Notes: generated by a model not told the origin, from the letters alone. A stretch of DNA of 64,000 nt from Myxococcus stipitatus (GCF_021412625.1 NZ_JAKCFI010000017.1:91825-155824); one strand, 5' to 3'. Numbered from the stretch's first letter, positions 16,604 through 26,473 are shown. Made by a program: numbers and translations.

Positions 16604-19600
16604 TTGAACACCGCACTCGCTCGCGCGACCCTCGTCAGCCTCGTTCTCTTCGTGGCGGTACCCGTCCGCGCCGAGGAACCCTCGCTTCTCCACTCCGCGC
16701 CCGCCCGCGCCATCGCCGGCCTCCCGCTGAAGCTGGATGGGACGCTCGTGGACGGCGCACGCATCCTCGAGATGTACGTGCGCTACCGGGGGCCCGGGGA
16801 GCCCTACGCCCGGGTGCAGATGGAGCGCCAGTACGGCGACCTCTACCGGGGCATCATCCCCGCCGAACACATGGTCCCGCCCGGCGTCGAGTACTACGTC
16901 GAGGGCGTCACCGCGGATGGCGAGCACGTGGCCATCTTCCAGACGGAGGCACGTCCCGCGCGCGTGCTGGTGGCGGGGGACGCGCCCGCGTCCACGGCCA
17001 CCAGGACCCCGACGAGCACGGAGCCGCGTCCGTCGCTCTCCGCCGACGAGCGTCCCGTGTCCCGCTCCGCGGACGAGCGCCCCGCGTCCCGGCTCCCGAT
17101 GCCGCCTCCACCGGCCGAGAAGCCGCGGTCCGGGACGGCGGCCTCGCGTCCGGCGCCCGCGCCCGCCGCCTCCAGCCGGGAGGATGACTCGCTGGCGGCC
17201 CTCACGGCGGAGCTGCCCGAGGATGCCCCCGCCGCGCCCGCTCGCGAGCCGCGCGCGACCACCGCGCCCTCCCGGGAGCCCGTGTCCACGACCGCGCGCG
17301 AGCCGACGTCCACGCGCGAGGCGGGGGCGGGGGGGCGGCCTGGGTCGTCCACGCGCGGCACGGCCTCTTCTCGCGAGCCCGCCTCCAGCCGTGACACGAG
17401 CGCCGAGAGGGACGCGTCCTCGGGCCGCGACGCCTACGCGTCCTCGTCGCGGGCGTCCGCCGACGTGGAGCCCGCTCACTCGGAGCTCGAGGACGACCTG
17501 GCGCTCTACACCGCCGAGGACACGCTGGCGCTGGCGACACGCCACGAGGAGAAGGTCCAGAAGGTGCCGGCCATCGGCGCGTCCTTCAACCGCGATCAGA
17601 TCAGCGCGCTCGGCGCCCGCACCGTGGCGGACGTGCTGGACGTGGTCCCGGGCCTCACCGTCAGCCGGGACGTGCAGGGCTTCCACCGCACGGCCATCCG
17701 CGGCCTGCGCAACGACGCGGAGGTGCTCTTCCTCCTCAACGGGCACCGCCTCAACAACTTCTTCGACGGCAAGGCCCTGATGAACCTCCCGGTCGAGAAC
17801 CTGGAGCGCATCGAGGTCATCCGTGGGCCGGGCTCCGCGCTCTACGGCGCCGGGGCGTTCCTGGGCGTGGTCAACATCGTCACCGACACCTCGGACGGCG
17901 TGCGCAGCGCGGTGTCCGCCGGAGGCTTCCCGGAGAAGGACGACCGGCTCGCCGTCACCGTGAACGGCCACGCCTCCGCCGGGCAGTCGTTCGGCGACCT
18001 GCGGCTCTTCGCCGACGTGGACATCTGGAACCAGTCGGGCGACTCCAACATCATCGAGCACGACAGCCTCGACGACGAGGCCATCTCCCAGGGCCTGCGC
18101 GACGTGGAGGACCCCGCGGGCAAGACGCAGGACGACCGCTTCCTGCTCAACCTGGGCGGCGGCGCCACCTACGTCATGGGCGACGCGGGCAAGCTGGGTG
18201 CCTCCGTGCGCTTCCTCACCGAGAATCGCACCGCGCTGCTGGGACTCTTCGACGCGGTGGCCGAGGACTCCGAGTTGAAGTGGAACGTCCTCATGGCGGA
18301 CGTCTCCTGGGAGAAGCACGTGGGGGCCTCGGTGCTGCTGCGCGCCCGCGCGGGGTTCGATCAGCAGACCACGGACCGGCGCTTCCAGCTGACGCCCAGC
18401 GGCTTCCGCACCGGGCCGGACGCCAACCAGCTGTTCGATGAGGGAATGCGCGAGCAGACGCACGTCTCCGTCCGCACCCTCACCGGAGGCCTGGACGCCG
18501 ACGTGACGCTGGCGCCCTCCAACCGCCTGTCGCTGGGCCTGGTGCTGGAGCAGCAGTCGCTGGGCGACTACGAATACGAGACGAACTACACGCTGGATAC
18601 GCGCGTGCGTCCGGACGGCTTCGCCCGGCCCGAGGGGCTCGCGGACCTGCTGGAGCTGGCGGACGGCGCCGTGTCGCGGCGGCTCACCGTGGGCCTGTTC
18701 GCGCAGGACCAGTGGACGGTGGTCGCCCCGCTGACGCTCACCTTCGGCGTGCGCGTGGACGCCACGCAGCTGCCGGAGATCGACGGCAGCGGCACCATCA
18801 CCGGCACCAGCTTCGTGACGCGCATCAACCCCCGCGTGGGCCTGGTGTTCTCCGCGACGGACTCGCTGGTGCTCAAGGCGCTGTACGGGCGGGCCTTCCG
18901 CGCGCCGACGCTCCAGGAGCTGGCGGAGCGCATCCCGGACACGGACTACAGCCAGGGCCGCTTCGAGGGCAACCCGAGCCTGCAGCCCGCCACGGTGGAC
19001 ACCTTCGAGCTGGGCGCGGACCTCATCCAGGCCGCGGGCGACGCGCGCGTGCGCCTGCGCGCCAACGCGTTCCTGGAGCTGTTCTCCTCGCCCATCGTCC
19101 CGGTGGACACGTCCGGCAACATCGTCCCGCTGCGCAACCGCGAGCTGGGCGTTCGCGTGTACGGCATCGAAGGCGAGGCGCGCCTGGAGGCCTCCAAGCG
19201 CGCGAGCGCGTGGTTCAACGCGAGCATCTCCCGCGCCCAGGACATGGAGCTGCCGCCGCAGTCCCGCCTGCTGACGGACACGCCCCAGGCCCGCTTCAAC
19301 GCGGGCGTCTCCATGCCCATTGGCGCCTGGGTGAACTTCGATCTGGTCGTCCGCGCCGGCGCCGAGCGGCGCAACAACAGCCGCTCCGTGCTGGAGCTCA
19401 TCCGCCGGTACAAGATTCCCGCCTACAGCCTCATCACCGCGCAGGTCCGCAGCGAGCCCATCCTCGACATCTGGGAGGTGGCGCTCGTGGCGCACAACGT
19501 CTTCGACCACGACATGCGTGACGACGTGCCGCGCCCGGACCGCGTCAGCGAGAACCTGCCGCGCGAAGGCATGTCCGGCTACCTCACCGTGAGGGCCCAC

Positions 19601-19606
19601 TTCTGA
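16604..19606 (+). CDS. TonB-dependent outer-membrane receptor with long N-terminal extension
   Basis: 1000 residues from a TTG start at 16604. There is a signal peptide (LVSLVLFVAVPVRA, cut before EEP). A beta-rich domain follows at about residues 30-120, containing EPYARVQMERQYGDLY and YYVEGVTADGEHVAIFQTEA; it resembles an Ig-like or capping domain. About 125-300 is a low-complexity Ser/Arg/Glu/Pro region rich in SREP-like units. The plug domain (about 305-450) has QISALGARTVADVLDVVPGL, then IRGLRNDAEVLFLLNGHR and VIRGPGSALYGAGAFLGVVN. The 22-strand barrel follows and ends in GYLTVRAHF with the terminal Phe needed for barrel insertion. The ligand is unknown; divergence from a ChaN gene suggests iron or heme. 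A 5'-nucleotidase-domain lipoprotein gene overlaps its stop by one base. Confidence 0.92.
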   Translation: MNTALARATLVSLVLFVAVPVRAEEPSLLHSAPARAIAGLPLKLDGTLVDGARILEMYVRYRGPGEPYARVQMERQYGDLYRGIIPAEHMVPPGVEYYVEGVTADGEHVAIFQTEARPARVLVAGDAPASTATRTPTSTEPRPSLSADERPVSRSADERPASRLPMPPPPAEKPRSGTAASRPAPAPAASSREDDSLAALTAELPEDAPAAPAREPRATTAPSREPVSTTAREPTSTREAGAGGRPGSSTRGTASSREPASSRDTSAERDASSGRDAYASSSRASADVEPAHSELEDDLALYTAEDTLALATRHEEKVQKVPAIGASFNRDQISALGARTVADVLDVVPGLTVSRDVQGFHRTAIRGLRNDAEVLFLLNGHRLNNFFDGKALMNLPVENLERIEVIRGPGSALYGAGAFLGVVNIVTDTSDGVRSAVSAGGFPEKDDRLAVTVNGHASAGQSFGDLRLFADVDIWNQSGDSNIIEHDSLDDEAISQGLRDVEDPAGKTQDDRFLLNLGGGATYVMGDAGKLGASVRFLTENRTALLGLFDAVAEDSELKWNVLMADVSWEKHVGASVLLRARAGFDQQTTDRRFQLTPSGFRTGPDANQLFDEGMREQTHVSVRTLTGGLDADVTLAPSNRLSLGLVLEQQSLGDYEYETNYTLDTRVRPDGFARPEGLADLLELADGAVSRRLTVGLFAQDQWTVVAPLTLTFGVRVDATQLPEIDGSGTITGTSFVTRINPRVGLVFSATDSLVLKALYGRAFRAPTLQELAERIPDTDYSQGRFEGNPSLQPATVDTFELGADLIQAAGDARVRLRANAFLELFSSPIVPVDTSGNIVPLRNRELGVRVYGIEGEARLEASKRASAWFNASISRAQDMELPPQSRLLTDTPQARFNAGVSMPIGAWVNFDLVVRAGAERRNNSRSVLELIRRYKIPAYSLITAQVRSEPILDIWEVALVAHNVFDHDMRDDVPRPDRVSENLPREGMSGYLTVRAHF

Positions 19607-20445
19607 TGCGTCCGACCCGTCTGCTGCTCACCGCCATCGCCCTGGCCTCGCCGCTGGCCGGGTGCATCTCCTACAACGACTCGTGCCAGCCGCTCGTCGC
19701 CGACCCGGAGGCCGTCGTCGGCTACCTGGGCGAGGACGTCCAGCTCGACAAGGCCTTCACCCGCCACGACAACAACGCGCTCGGGCAGCTGGTGGCGGAC
19801 GCGTTCATGCACGCCGAGGACGGCTCCGCGCGCCCCGCGGACATGGGCATCGTCAACGGCGGCTCCCTGCGCGCCGAGGGCCTCTGCTACACGCGCATGT
19901 CGCTGAAGAAGGGCCCCCTGACCGACGGCGTGCTGCACGAGATCATCCTCTTCGAGAACCTCGTGGTGACGGTGGACCTCACCGAGCGCGAGCTGGTGGA
20001 CATGATGGAGGCGAGCGTCGCCAGCCTCTATCTGGAAGGGCAGGCCATCACCTCGCCCTCGGGCGCGTTCCTCCAGGTGTCCGAGGGGACGAAGGTGACC
20101 GTGAACTGCGGGGCCGAGGGGCGCTCGCGCATCACCTCGCTCGTCGTGGGGGGCAGGACGGTGAACCTGGCGTCGCCGAGCACCGACCCGAGCATCCGCT
20201 ACCGCGTGGCGATGCCGAGCTTCCTGCTCGAGGGCGGCGACGGGTATGGAAGCGTGTTCGGCAACGCCGGTCAGAATCCGGACCGCAACCCGGTCCAGGC
20301 GCGCAAGCTGGGTGGGACGGACGCGAACATCGCGTCGGCGTACATGCGAGAGAAGTACCCCTCGCCCGTCCAGGCGCTCACCGAGGACGCGTCCCGCGTG
20401 ACATTCGTGAACTGCGCGCTGCCCGCCCGACCCGCCGGCAGGTGA
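19606..20445 (+). CDS. Lipoprotein of the 5'-nucleotidase C-terminal domain family
   Basis: 279 residues. The lipoprotein signal is MRPTRLLLTAIALASPLAGC, with acylated Cys20. The mature part matches the C-terminal substrate-binding domain of bacterial 5'-nucleotidases/UshA. Family features are NALGQLVADAFM, DMGIVNGGSLRAE, PLTDGVLHEIILFENLVVTV, VAMPSFLLEGGDGY and a final short helix. The N-terminal metallophosphatase domain that normally cleaves the nucleotide is absent, and the length fits a free C-domain. It may bind a nucleoside or other ligand and hand it to the TonB-dependent receptor, to whose stop it is joined by TGATG. Function is inferred from this coupling only. Confidence 0.82.
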   Translation: MRPTRLLLTAIALASPLAGCISYNDSCQPLVADPEAVVGYLGEDVQLDKAFTRHDNNALGQLVADAFMHAEDGSARPADMGIVNGGSLRAEGLCYTRMSLKKGPLTDGVLHEIILFENLVVTVDLTERELVDMMEASVASLYLEGQAITSPSGAFLQVSEGTKVTVNCGAEGRSRITSLVVGGRTVNLASPSTDPSIRYRVAMPSFLLEGGDGYGSVFGNAGQNPDRNPVQARKLGGTDANIASAYMREKYPSPVQALTEDASRVTFVNCALPARPAGR

Positions 20446-20467
20446 GTGCCGGGGGCCGGGGGATGAA

Positions 20468-20740
20468 TCAGGACTTGGGCTCGTCCGGATTTGGAGCGGC
20501 CGCCACCAGGGGAGTGGCGGTCGACGCCGTCGTGGACACCGCGGTGGCGGCGGGACGCGGCGGCGTGCTCAGCACGTCGTTGACCGACGGCATCTTCCGA
20601 ATCTCGGCGCGCGCCACCTTCCAGGCCTGCTGGACGATCCACGACAGCGAGCGGTCCTGCCGAGTGGCCTCTCGCTGGATCTCCTCCAGCATGTCCTCGG
20701 GGAAGTAGAGGCTTTGCTTGCGGTGGTCGGTGGTGGCCAT
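20468..20740 (-). CDS. Small ribbon-helix-helix-like protein, KQSLYFPEDM family (second of tandem pair)
   Basis: 90 residues. The first half (HRKQSLYFPEDMLEEIQREA, then TRQDRSLSWIVQQAWKVARA) is a strand-helix-helix pattern as in ribbon-helix-helix DNA-binding proteins. I believe it belongs to the small family catalogued as TIGR04563, which is concentrated in myxobacteria. The C-terminal 35 residues are an Ala/Pro/Thr-rich tail. It lies 7 bases after an upstream paralogue with which it shares about two thirds of the core; both are read from one promoter at 21003-21031. The target is unknown. Confidence 0.8.
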   Translation of the reverse strand: MATTDHRKQSLYFPEDMLEEIQREATRQDRSLSWIVQQAWKVARAEIRKMPSVNDVLSTPPRPAATAVSTTASTATPLVAAAPNPDEPKS

Positions 20741-20747
20741 GCCTGCG

Positions 20748-20951
20748 CTACTCCTCGCGCGGGTCCTGGCGCTCGTCGCCAGTCACGTCATTGACGGCGG
20801 GGAACGACTTGATGCGCTCGCGGGCGATCTTCCATGCCTGCTGCACGACCCACGACAGGGAGCGGTCCTGGCGGTTCGCTTCCTCCTGGATCTCCTTCAG
20901 CATCTCCTCGGGGAAGTACAGCGACTGCTTGCGCTTGTCGGTGCCTGCCAT
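20748..20951 (-). CDS. Small ribbon-helix-helix-like protein, KQSLYFPEEM family (first of tandem pair)
   Basis: 67 residues from ATG 20951. The core is KRKQSLYFPEEMLKEIQEEA followed by NRQDRSLSWVVQQAWKIARE, closely similar to the downstream gene at 20468. The strand near the N-terminus and the two helices fit a dimeric ribbon-helix-helix fold; direct DNA binding is inferred, not shown. The pair lies between a convergent TonB receptor operon and the candidate sRNA at 21113. The frame upstream of 20951 stays open to 21269 but runs through the promoter and the sRNA hairpins, so the longer start is rejected. Confidence 0.82.
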   Translation of the reverse strand: MAGTDKRKQSLYFPEEMLKEIQEEANRQDRSLSWVVQQAWKIARERIKSFPAVNDVTGDERQDPREE

Positions 20952-21002
20952 ACCTGAGTCTCCGGGGCGGATTCGAGGTGACGACCTGAACACACCGGGG
21001 CC

Positions 21003-21031
21003 GTTATCCGACAGACGCCCAAGAGGGTCAA
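21003..21031 (-). promoter_or_regulatory. Sigma-70-type promoter of the tandem small RHH genes
   Basis: On the minus strand TTGACC (21031-21026), a 17-base spacer and GATAAC (21008-21003). Both boxes are good matches with ideal spacing. Transcription would start about 20996, giving a leader of about 45 bases before the ATG at 20951. Confidence 0.6.
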
Positions 21032-21112
21032 CGGTTTCGGAGGACTCGTTCCGCGCTCGCCGGGTCCACACGCGGGCACGTTCAGCCGTACCTGACGTAT
21101 CCAGCAGGGCGC

Positions 21113-21248
21113 GAAAAGGAAACGCCCCGGACCTCGCTGAGGGAGGGCCGGGGCGTTTCGGAAAGAGGGACCGCGGGGAGTGATTCTCCCAGCGGACCCG
21201 TGGGCCCAGAGGGGGAGGGGGGGGACCCCTAGGCCCAACAGCTTGAAA
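21113..21248 (-). ncRNA. Candidate three-hairpin small RNA, Pxr-like
   Basis: Three consecutive hairpins read on the minus strand. SL1 (21237-21201): 12-bp stem TGGGCCTAGGGG / CCTCTGGGCCCA (two G-U pairs) closed by a 13-base loop with eight consecutive C. SL2 (21199-21167): 14-bp stem with two mismatches and loop AATCA. SL3 (21159-21119): 12-bp stem GAAACGCCCCGG / CCGGGGCGTTTC followed by CTTTT, a factor-independent terminator. The predicted RNA is about 136 nt. A sigma-54-like box lies 12 bases before the expected start. Three stem-loops, a C-run in the SL1 loop, about 125 nt and sigma-54 dependence are what I recall of Pxr, the developmental sRNA of Myxococcus xanthus. Sequence identity to Pxr cannot be checked here. 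Confidence 0.62.
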
Positions 21249-21258
21249 ATTCGACCGT

Positions 21259-21274
21259 TGCCTCAACAACGCCC
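21259..21274 (-). promoter_or_regulatory. Possible sigma-54 promoter of the small RNA
   Basis: On the minus strand GGGCGT (21274-21269), 5 bases, AGGCA (21263-21259): a GG and a GC dinucleotide spaced by ten, as in -24/-12 promoters. The start would be near 21248, about ten bases before the first hairpin. The match to TGGCAC-N5-TTGCA is partial. Confidence 0.4.
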
Positions 21275-21404
21275 TGGGCCGCGCATATTTCCGCTCCGCG
21301 ACCGCGCCCGTCCGGTGTGACGATCATAAGAACCGACCCCCTTGCCTTCAACCGCACGCGCCTCTGTAACCCTGTTACCCGACATTCCATTCCGCGCCTG
21401 TCCG

Positions 21405-22781
21405 ATGGCTCGCACTGCCCCCAAGACCTCGTTGCTCACGCGCGCCCTGATGGAGGCGTACGCGCGCCTCGGACTCGAGGGCCGCTCGGTGTTGCTGGCC
21501 GTCTCCGGAGGGGCGGACTCCGTCGCGCTCCTCGTGGGGACGGCGCTCGTGGCCCCTCGACTGCGGCTGCGCGCGGAGGTGGCCACGCTCGACCATGGCC
21601 TGCGGCCCGAGTCACGGGCGGAGGTGCGAGCCGTGGCCGCGCTGGCCGCGCGCCTGGGGCTCGAGTGTCACGCGCGCTCGCTGGGGCTGGCGGACGGCGC
21701 GGGCGTCGAGGCGCGCGCGCGCCAAGCCCGGTACGCGGCGCTGGAGGCCCTGCGCGTGGAGCGGGGGCTGGACGCGGTGGCCACCGCGCACACCGCGGAT
21801 GACCAGGCGGAGACGCTCGTGATGCGTCTGGCGCGGGGGGCCTCGCTGCGCGGCGCGGTGGGCATCCAGGAGTCCCGCCCCGGGCTCGTCCGGCCGCTGC
21901 TCGGGCGGACGCGGGAGGAGCTGGTGGGGTTCCTGGCGGAAAGGGGTGTCGACTATTCGACAGACCCGATGAACGCCGACCCCGCGTTCTTCCGGACGCG
22001 GGTGCGGGCGGACGTGCTGCCGGCCCTGTCGCGCGCGGCGGGCTTCGCGGTGCAGCCCCACCTGGCCGCGTTCGCGCGGTGGGCGGCGGAGGACGACGCG
22101 CTGCTGTCGGGCATGGCGGAGTCGGCGTGGCGCCGCCTGCGGCTGGAGGATGGCGCGCTGGACGCGGTGGGCGTGCGCGCGCTGGAGCCGCCGCTGCGGC
22201 GCCGGGTCCTCGTCCGGCTGCTGGCCGAGCACGCGGTGGCGACCGACGAGCCGACGCTGTCGCGCGTGCTGCGCGCGGTGGAGGAGGGCGGCAGCGCGAC
22301 GGTGGGGCGGGGGCTGCGGCTGCGCGCCACCAGCGGGCGCGTGCGCTGCGTGGGCACCCCTGAGCGCCAGGGGCGCGCGGACGACGCCTCGCCGGGTCCG
22401 ACGCTGCGCCTGGAGGGCGAGGGAGCCCGGGGCGGGCTGGGGGGCACGGGATGGGACTTCCGCGTGGCCCCAAGTGTGCCGCCCGCGGGCGTCCACGGGC
22501 TGGCGCTCGAGGCGAGCACGTGCTGGCCGCTCACCGTGCGGACGCGCAGGCCGGGAGATCGGGTGCGCACCCCGGCGGGACAACGGCGGCTCCAGGACGT
22601 GTTGGTGGATCTCCGGGTGCCCGCGGAGTCGAGAGATGCGCGGCCAGTGGTGGTCGACGCCGCGGGCACGGTGGTGTGGCTTCCGGGGCTCTGGTCACCC
22701 CCGCCTCGGGCGGAGGTTTCCGGACATTACCTCTGGGCGACTCCCCCGGGTCCGAGCAATCAACGGACCTCTTCGTTATAG
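21405..22781 (+). CDS. tilS: tRNA(Ile)-lysidine synthetase
   Basis: Predicted 458 residues. The PP-loop SGGADSVALLVG near the N-terminus, the LDHGLRPES segment, HTADDQAETLVMRLARGASLRG and TDPMNADPAFFRTRVR are diagnostic of TilS. The C-terminal part with VRTRRPGDRVRTPAGQRRLQ is the TilS C-domain. It ligates lysine to C34 of the CAU anticodon of an isoleucine tRNA so that it reads AUA. The ATG at 21405 starts the conserved region; an in-frame ATG at 21342 is less likely. The order tilS-ftsH-folP-glmM is widely conserved in bacteria. Confidence 0.93.
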   Translation: MARTAPKTSLLTRALMEAYARLGLEGRSVLLAVSGGADSVALLVGTALVAPRLRLRAEVATLDHGLRPESRAEVRAVAALAARLGLECHARSLGLADGAGVEARARQARYAALEALRVERGLDAVATAHTADDQAETLVMRLARGASLRGAVGIQESRPGLVRPLLGRTREELVGFLAERGVDYSTDPMNADPAFFRTRVRADVLPALSRAAGFAVQPHLAAFARWAAEDDALLSGMAESAWRRLRLEDGALDAVGVRALEPPLRRRVLVRLLAEHAVATDEPTLSRVLRAVEEGGSATVGRGLRLRATSGRVRCVGTPERQGRADDASPGPTLRLEGEGARGGLGGTGWDFRVAPSVPPAGVHGLALEASTCWPLTVRTRRPGDRVRTPAGQRRLQDVLVDLRVPAESRDARPVVVDAAGTVVWLPGLWSPPPRAEVSGHYLWATPPGPSNQRTSSL

Positions 22782-22826
22782 AGTGGAATGAGCATTGTGA
22801 GGGGCGGGCCGCGCACCCCTAAATAG

Positions 22827-22854
22827 TTGAGGGCTTTTTGCTGTTGCTGATACG
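22827..22854 (+). promoter_or_regulatory. Candidate sigma-70 promoter of ftsH
   Basis: TTGAGG (22827-22832), a 16-base spacer, GATACG (22849-22854). The region is locally AT-rich. The GTG of ftsH is 107 bases downstream, leaving an unusually long leader of about 100 bases. Confidence 0.4.
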
Positions 22855-22960
22855 GTCCGACGACAGGTGGCTCGCCTGGTGTCGGGCAAATGATTGAAAA
22901 GGCTGGGGTTCTTCCTGGCGCGGCCCTCATCCCGCCGAGTACCGAAAGGGCAGCTGACAC

Positions 22961-24877
<1,917 letters not shown>

Positions 24878-24905
24878 TCGGCGGCTCACCGCTGTCGAAG
24901 TGACG

Positions 24906-24945
24906 AAGGCCCTTCCCACCACTCGCGTGGGGAGGGCCTTCCGCT
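24906..24945 (+). terminator. Terminator after ftsH
   Basis: Arms AAGGCCCTTCCCAC (24906-24919) and GTGGGGAGGGCCTT (24927-24940), 14 pairs with one G-U, loop of 7, followed by CCGCTTT. It lies 28 bases after the stop. Confidence 0.65.
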
Positions 24946-25080
24946 TTGCGGGGCCCGTGTCGCGTGCTCGCCCACGCAGGTGGGTGGCTCCGAGCGCCGT
25001 GTGGGGGGCGTGTGTCGCCCTGGCGCCACCGGCCGGGGCGCGGCGATGTGGTGAGGCCCGACGGGGCCCGGTCGCTGCGC

Positions 25081-25086
25081 TAGGGT
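25081..25086 (+). promoter_or_regulatory. Candidate -10 of folP, leaderless
   Basis: TAGGGT eight bases before the ATG. Transcription would begin at or next to the start codon. Confidence 0.4.
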
Positions 25087-25094
25087 GCGCGTCG

Positions 25095-26333
25095 ATGATT
25101 CGAGCCCGCCTCATCTGTTCCGAGCGTCCGGACGACCTGACCCTGGCCTTCCGCCGCATGGGCCTGCCTCGGTCGGCGCGCGAGTACCTGCTGGAGAAGG
25201 TGCCCCACGCCCAGGTGCTCGTCACCGGGCTGGAGAAGGAGGAGGGCCGCTTCCTCCAGGGGCTGCACGAGCGGTCGGAGGCGCCCGGGCGCGAGGAGTT
25301 CCCGGTCTGGGTTCCCGGCGACATGCGCACGCGGCCCGGCACGGGGCTGCTGTCCGGGCGGAGGGACCAGTTCGAGCGGTTGCTCGCGGCGGCCCGCGCG
25401 GAAGGGGGCCCGCTTTCGCGGCTGGCCCTGGCGGTGTCCCGGGCGTTGGAGGCGGACAGGCCTCCCGCGCCGCTGACGTTGGGCGGCAGGACGTTCGAAT
25501 GGGGTTCGCGGACCTACGTCATGGGCATCGTCAACGTGACGCCCGACAGCTTCTCCGACGGCGGACGGTACCTGGGGGTGGAGGCCGCCATCGCGCATGG
25601 GCTGGCCCTGGTGGGCGCGGGCGCGGACCTGCTGGACATCGGCGGCGAGTCCACGCGGCCCGGCTCCGAGGGCGTGGGCGCGGACGAGGAGCTCGCGCGG
25701 GTGCTGCCCGTCGTCCAGGGGCTGCGCGAGCGGACGGACGTGCCGTTGTCGGTGGACACCACGAAGGCGGCCGTGGCGCGAGAGGTGCTGCGCGCCGGGG
25801 CCCACCTCATCAACGACATCAGCGGCTTCGGGCTCGACCCGGACCTGCCCGCCGTGGTGGCGGAAGCGGGCGCCGCCTGTTGCCTCATGCACATGCAGGG
25901 AACGCCGAGCACCATGCAGCAGGCCCCCCACTACGACGACGTGGTGGACGAGGTGCTCGCGGTGCTGGAGGACGCGGTGTCGCGCGCGACGAGGGCGGGG
26001 GTGCCGCGCGAGCGCATCCTGCTCGACCCGGGCATCGGCTTCGGCAAGACACTCGAGCACAACCTCTACCTGCTGCGGCGGCTGGGGGAGTTGCGCGCCC
26101 CGGGGTTGCCCCTGCTGTTGGGCACCAGCCGCAAGAGCTTCCTCGGACGGCTGACGGGTGGCAGGCCACCGGCCGAGCGGCTGGCGGCGACGCTGGGGTC
26201 CGTGGCGGCGATGGCCGCGCTCGGGGGCGCGGATGTCGTGCGGGTGCATGACGTCGCGCAGACGCGGGACGCGCTGGCGGTCGCGGACGCCATCCGGCTC
26301 GCTCGGGACGGCGGCTCCCTCATGGGGAAGTAG
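25095..26333 (+). CDS. folP: Dihydropteroate synthase with extra N-terminal domain
   Basis: Predicted 412 residues. The C-terminal 275 residues are a full DHPS TIM barrel: MGIVNVTPDSFSDGG, DIGGESTRPGSE, SVDTTKAAVA, LINDISGF, MHMQGTPSTMQ, DPGIGFGKTLEHN and GTSRKSFLGRL. It joins p-aminobenzoate to dihydropterin pyrophosphate in folate synthesis. About 137 residues precede the barrel (IRARLICSERPDDLTLAFRR, then GLPRSAREYLLEKVPHAQVLVTGL). That is far more than the few residues usual in FolP, and I do not recognise the domain. Codon use there is normal for the window, so it is probably real coding sequence. A TAGGGT just upstream supports the ATG at 25095. Confidence 0.92.
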   Translation: MIRARLICSERPDDLTLAFRRMGLPRSAREYLLEKVPHAQVLVTGLEKEEGRFLQGLHERSEAPGREEFPVWVPGDMRTRPGTGLLSGRRDQFERLLAAARAEGGPLSRLALAVSRALEADRPPAPLTLGGRTFEWGSRTYVMGIVNVTPDSFSDGGRYLGVEAAIAHGLALVGAGADLLDIGGESTRPGSEGVGADEELARVLPVVQGLRERTDVPLSVDTTKAAVAREVLRAGAHLINDISGFGLDPDLPAVVAEAGAACCLMHMQGTPSTMQQAPHYDDVVDEVLAVLEDAVSRATRAGVPRERILLDPGIGFGKTLEHNLYLLRRLGELRAPGLPLLLGTSRKSFLGRLTGGRPPAERLAATLGSVAAMAALGGADVVRVHDVAQTRDALAVADAIRLARDGGSLMGK

Positions 26334-26473
26334 CGGGCGTGGCTTCAAAGCCGCGCCGGGGCTGGTATCGATTTCGCAACCGGCTGGCAGTGTCGGGTGA
26401 TACAGCCTGGATGCCCGGGCCGTTGCCAGGGGGACGGCGGGGCCCTACCTTCGAGCCCCGGCGGTGGGCGGGG

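Noticed and set aside
16340..19600. Minus-strand frame of over 1000 codons opposite the TonB receptor
   Set aside because: Composition is His/Arg/Ala/Gly-rich without motifs; it is a shadow of the receptor gene.
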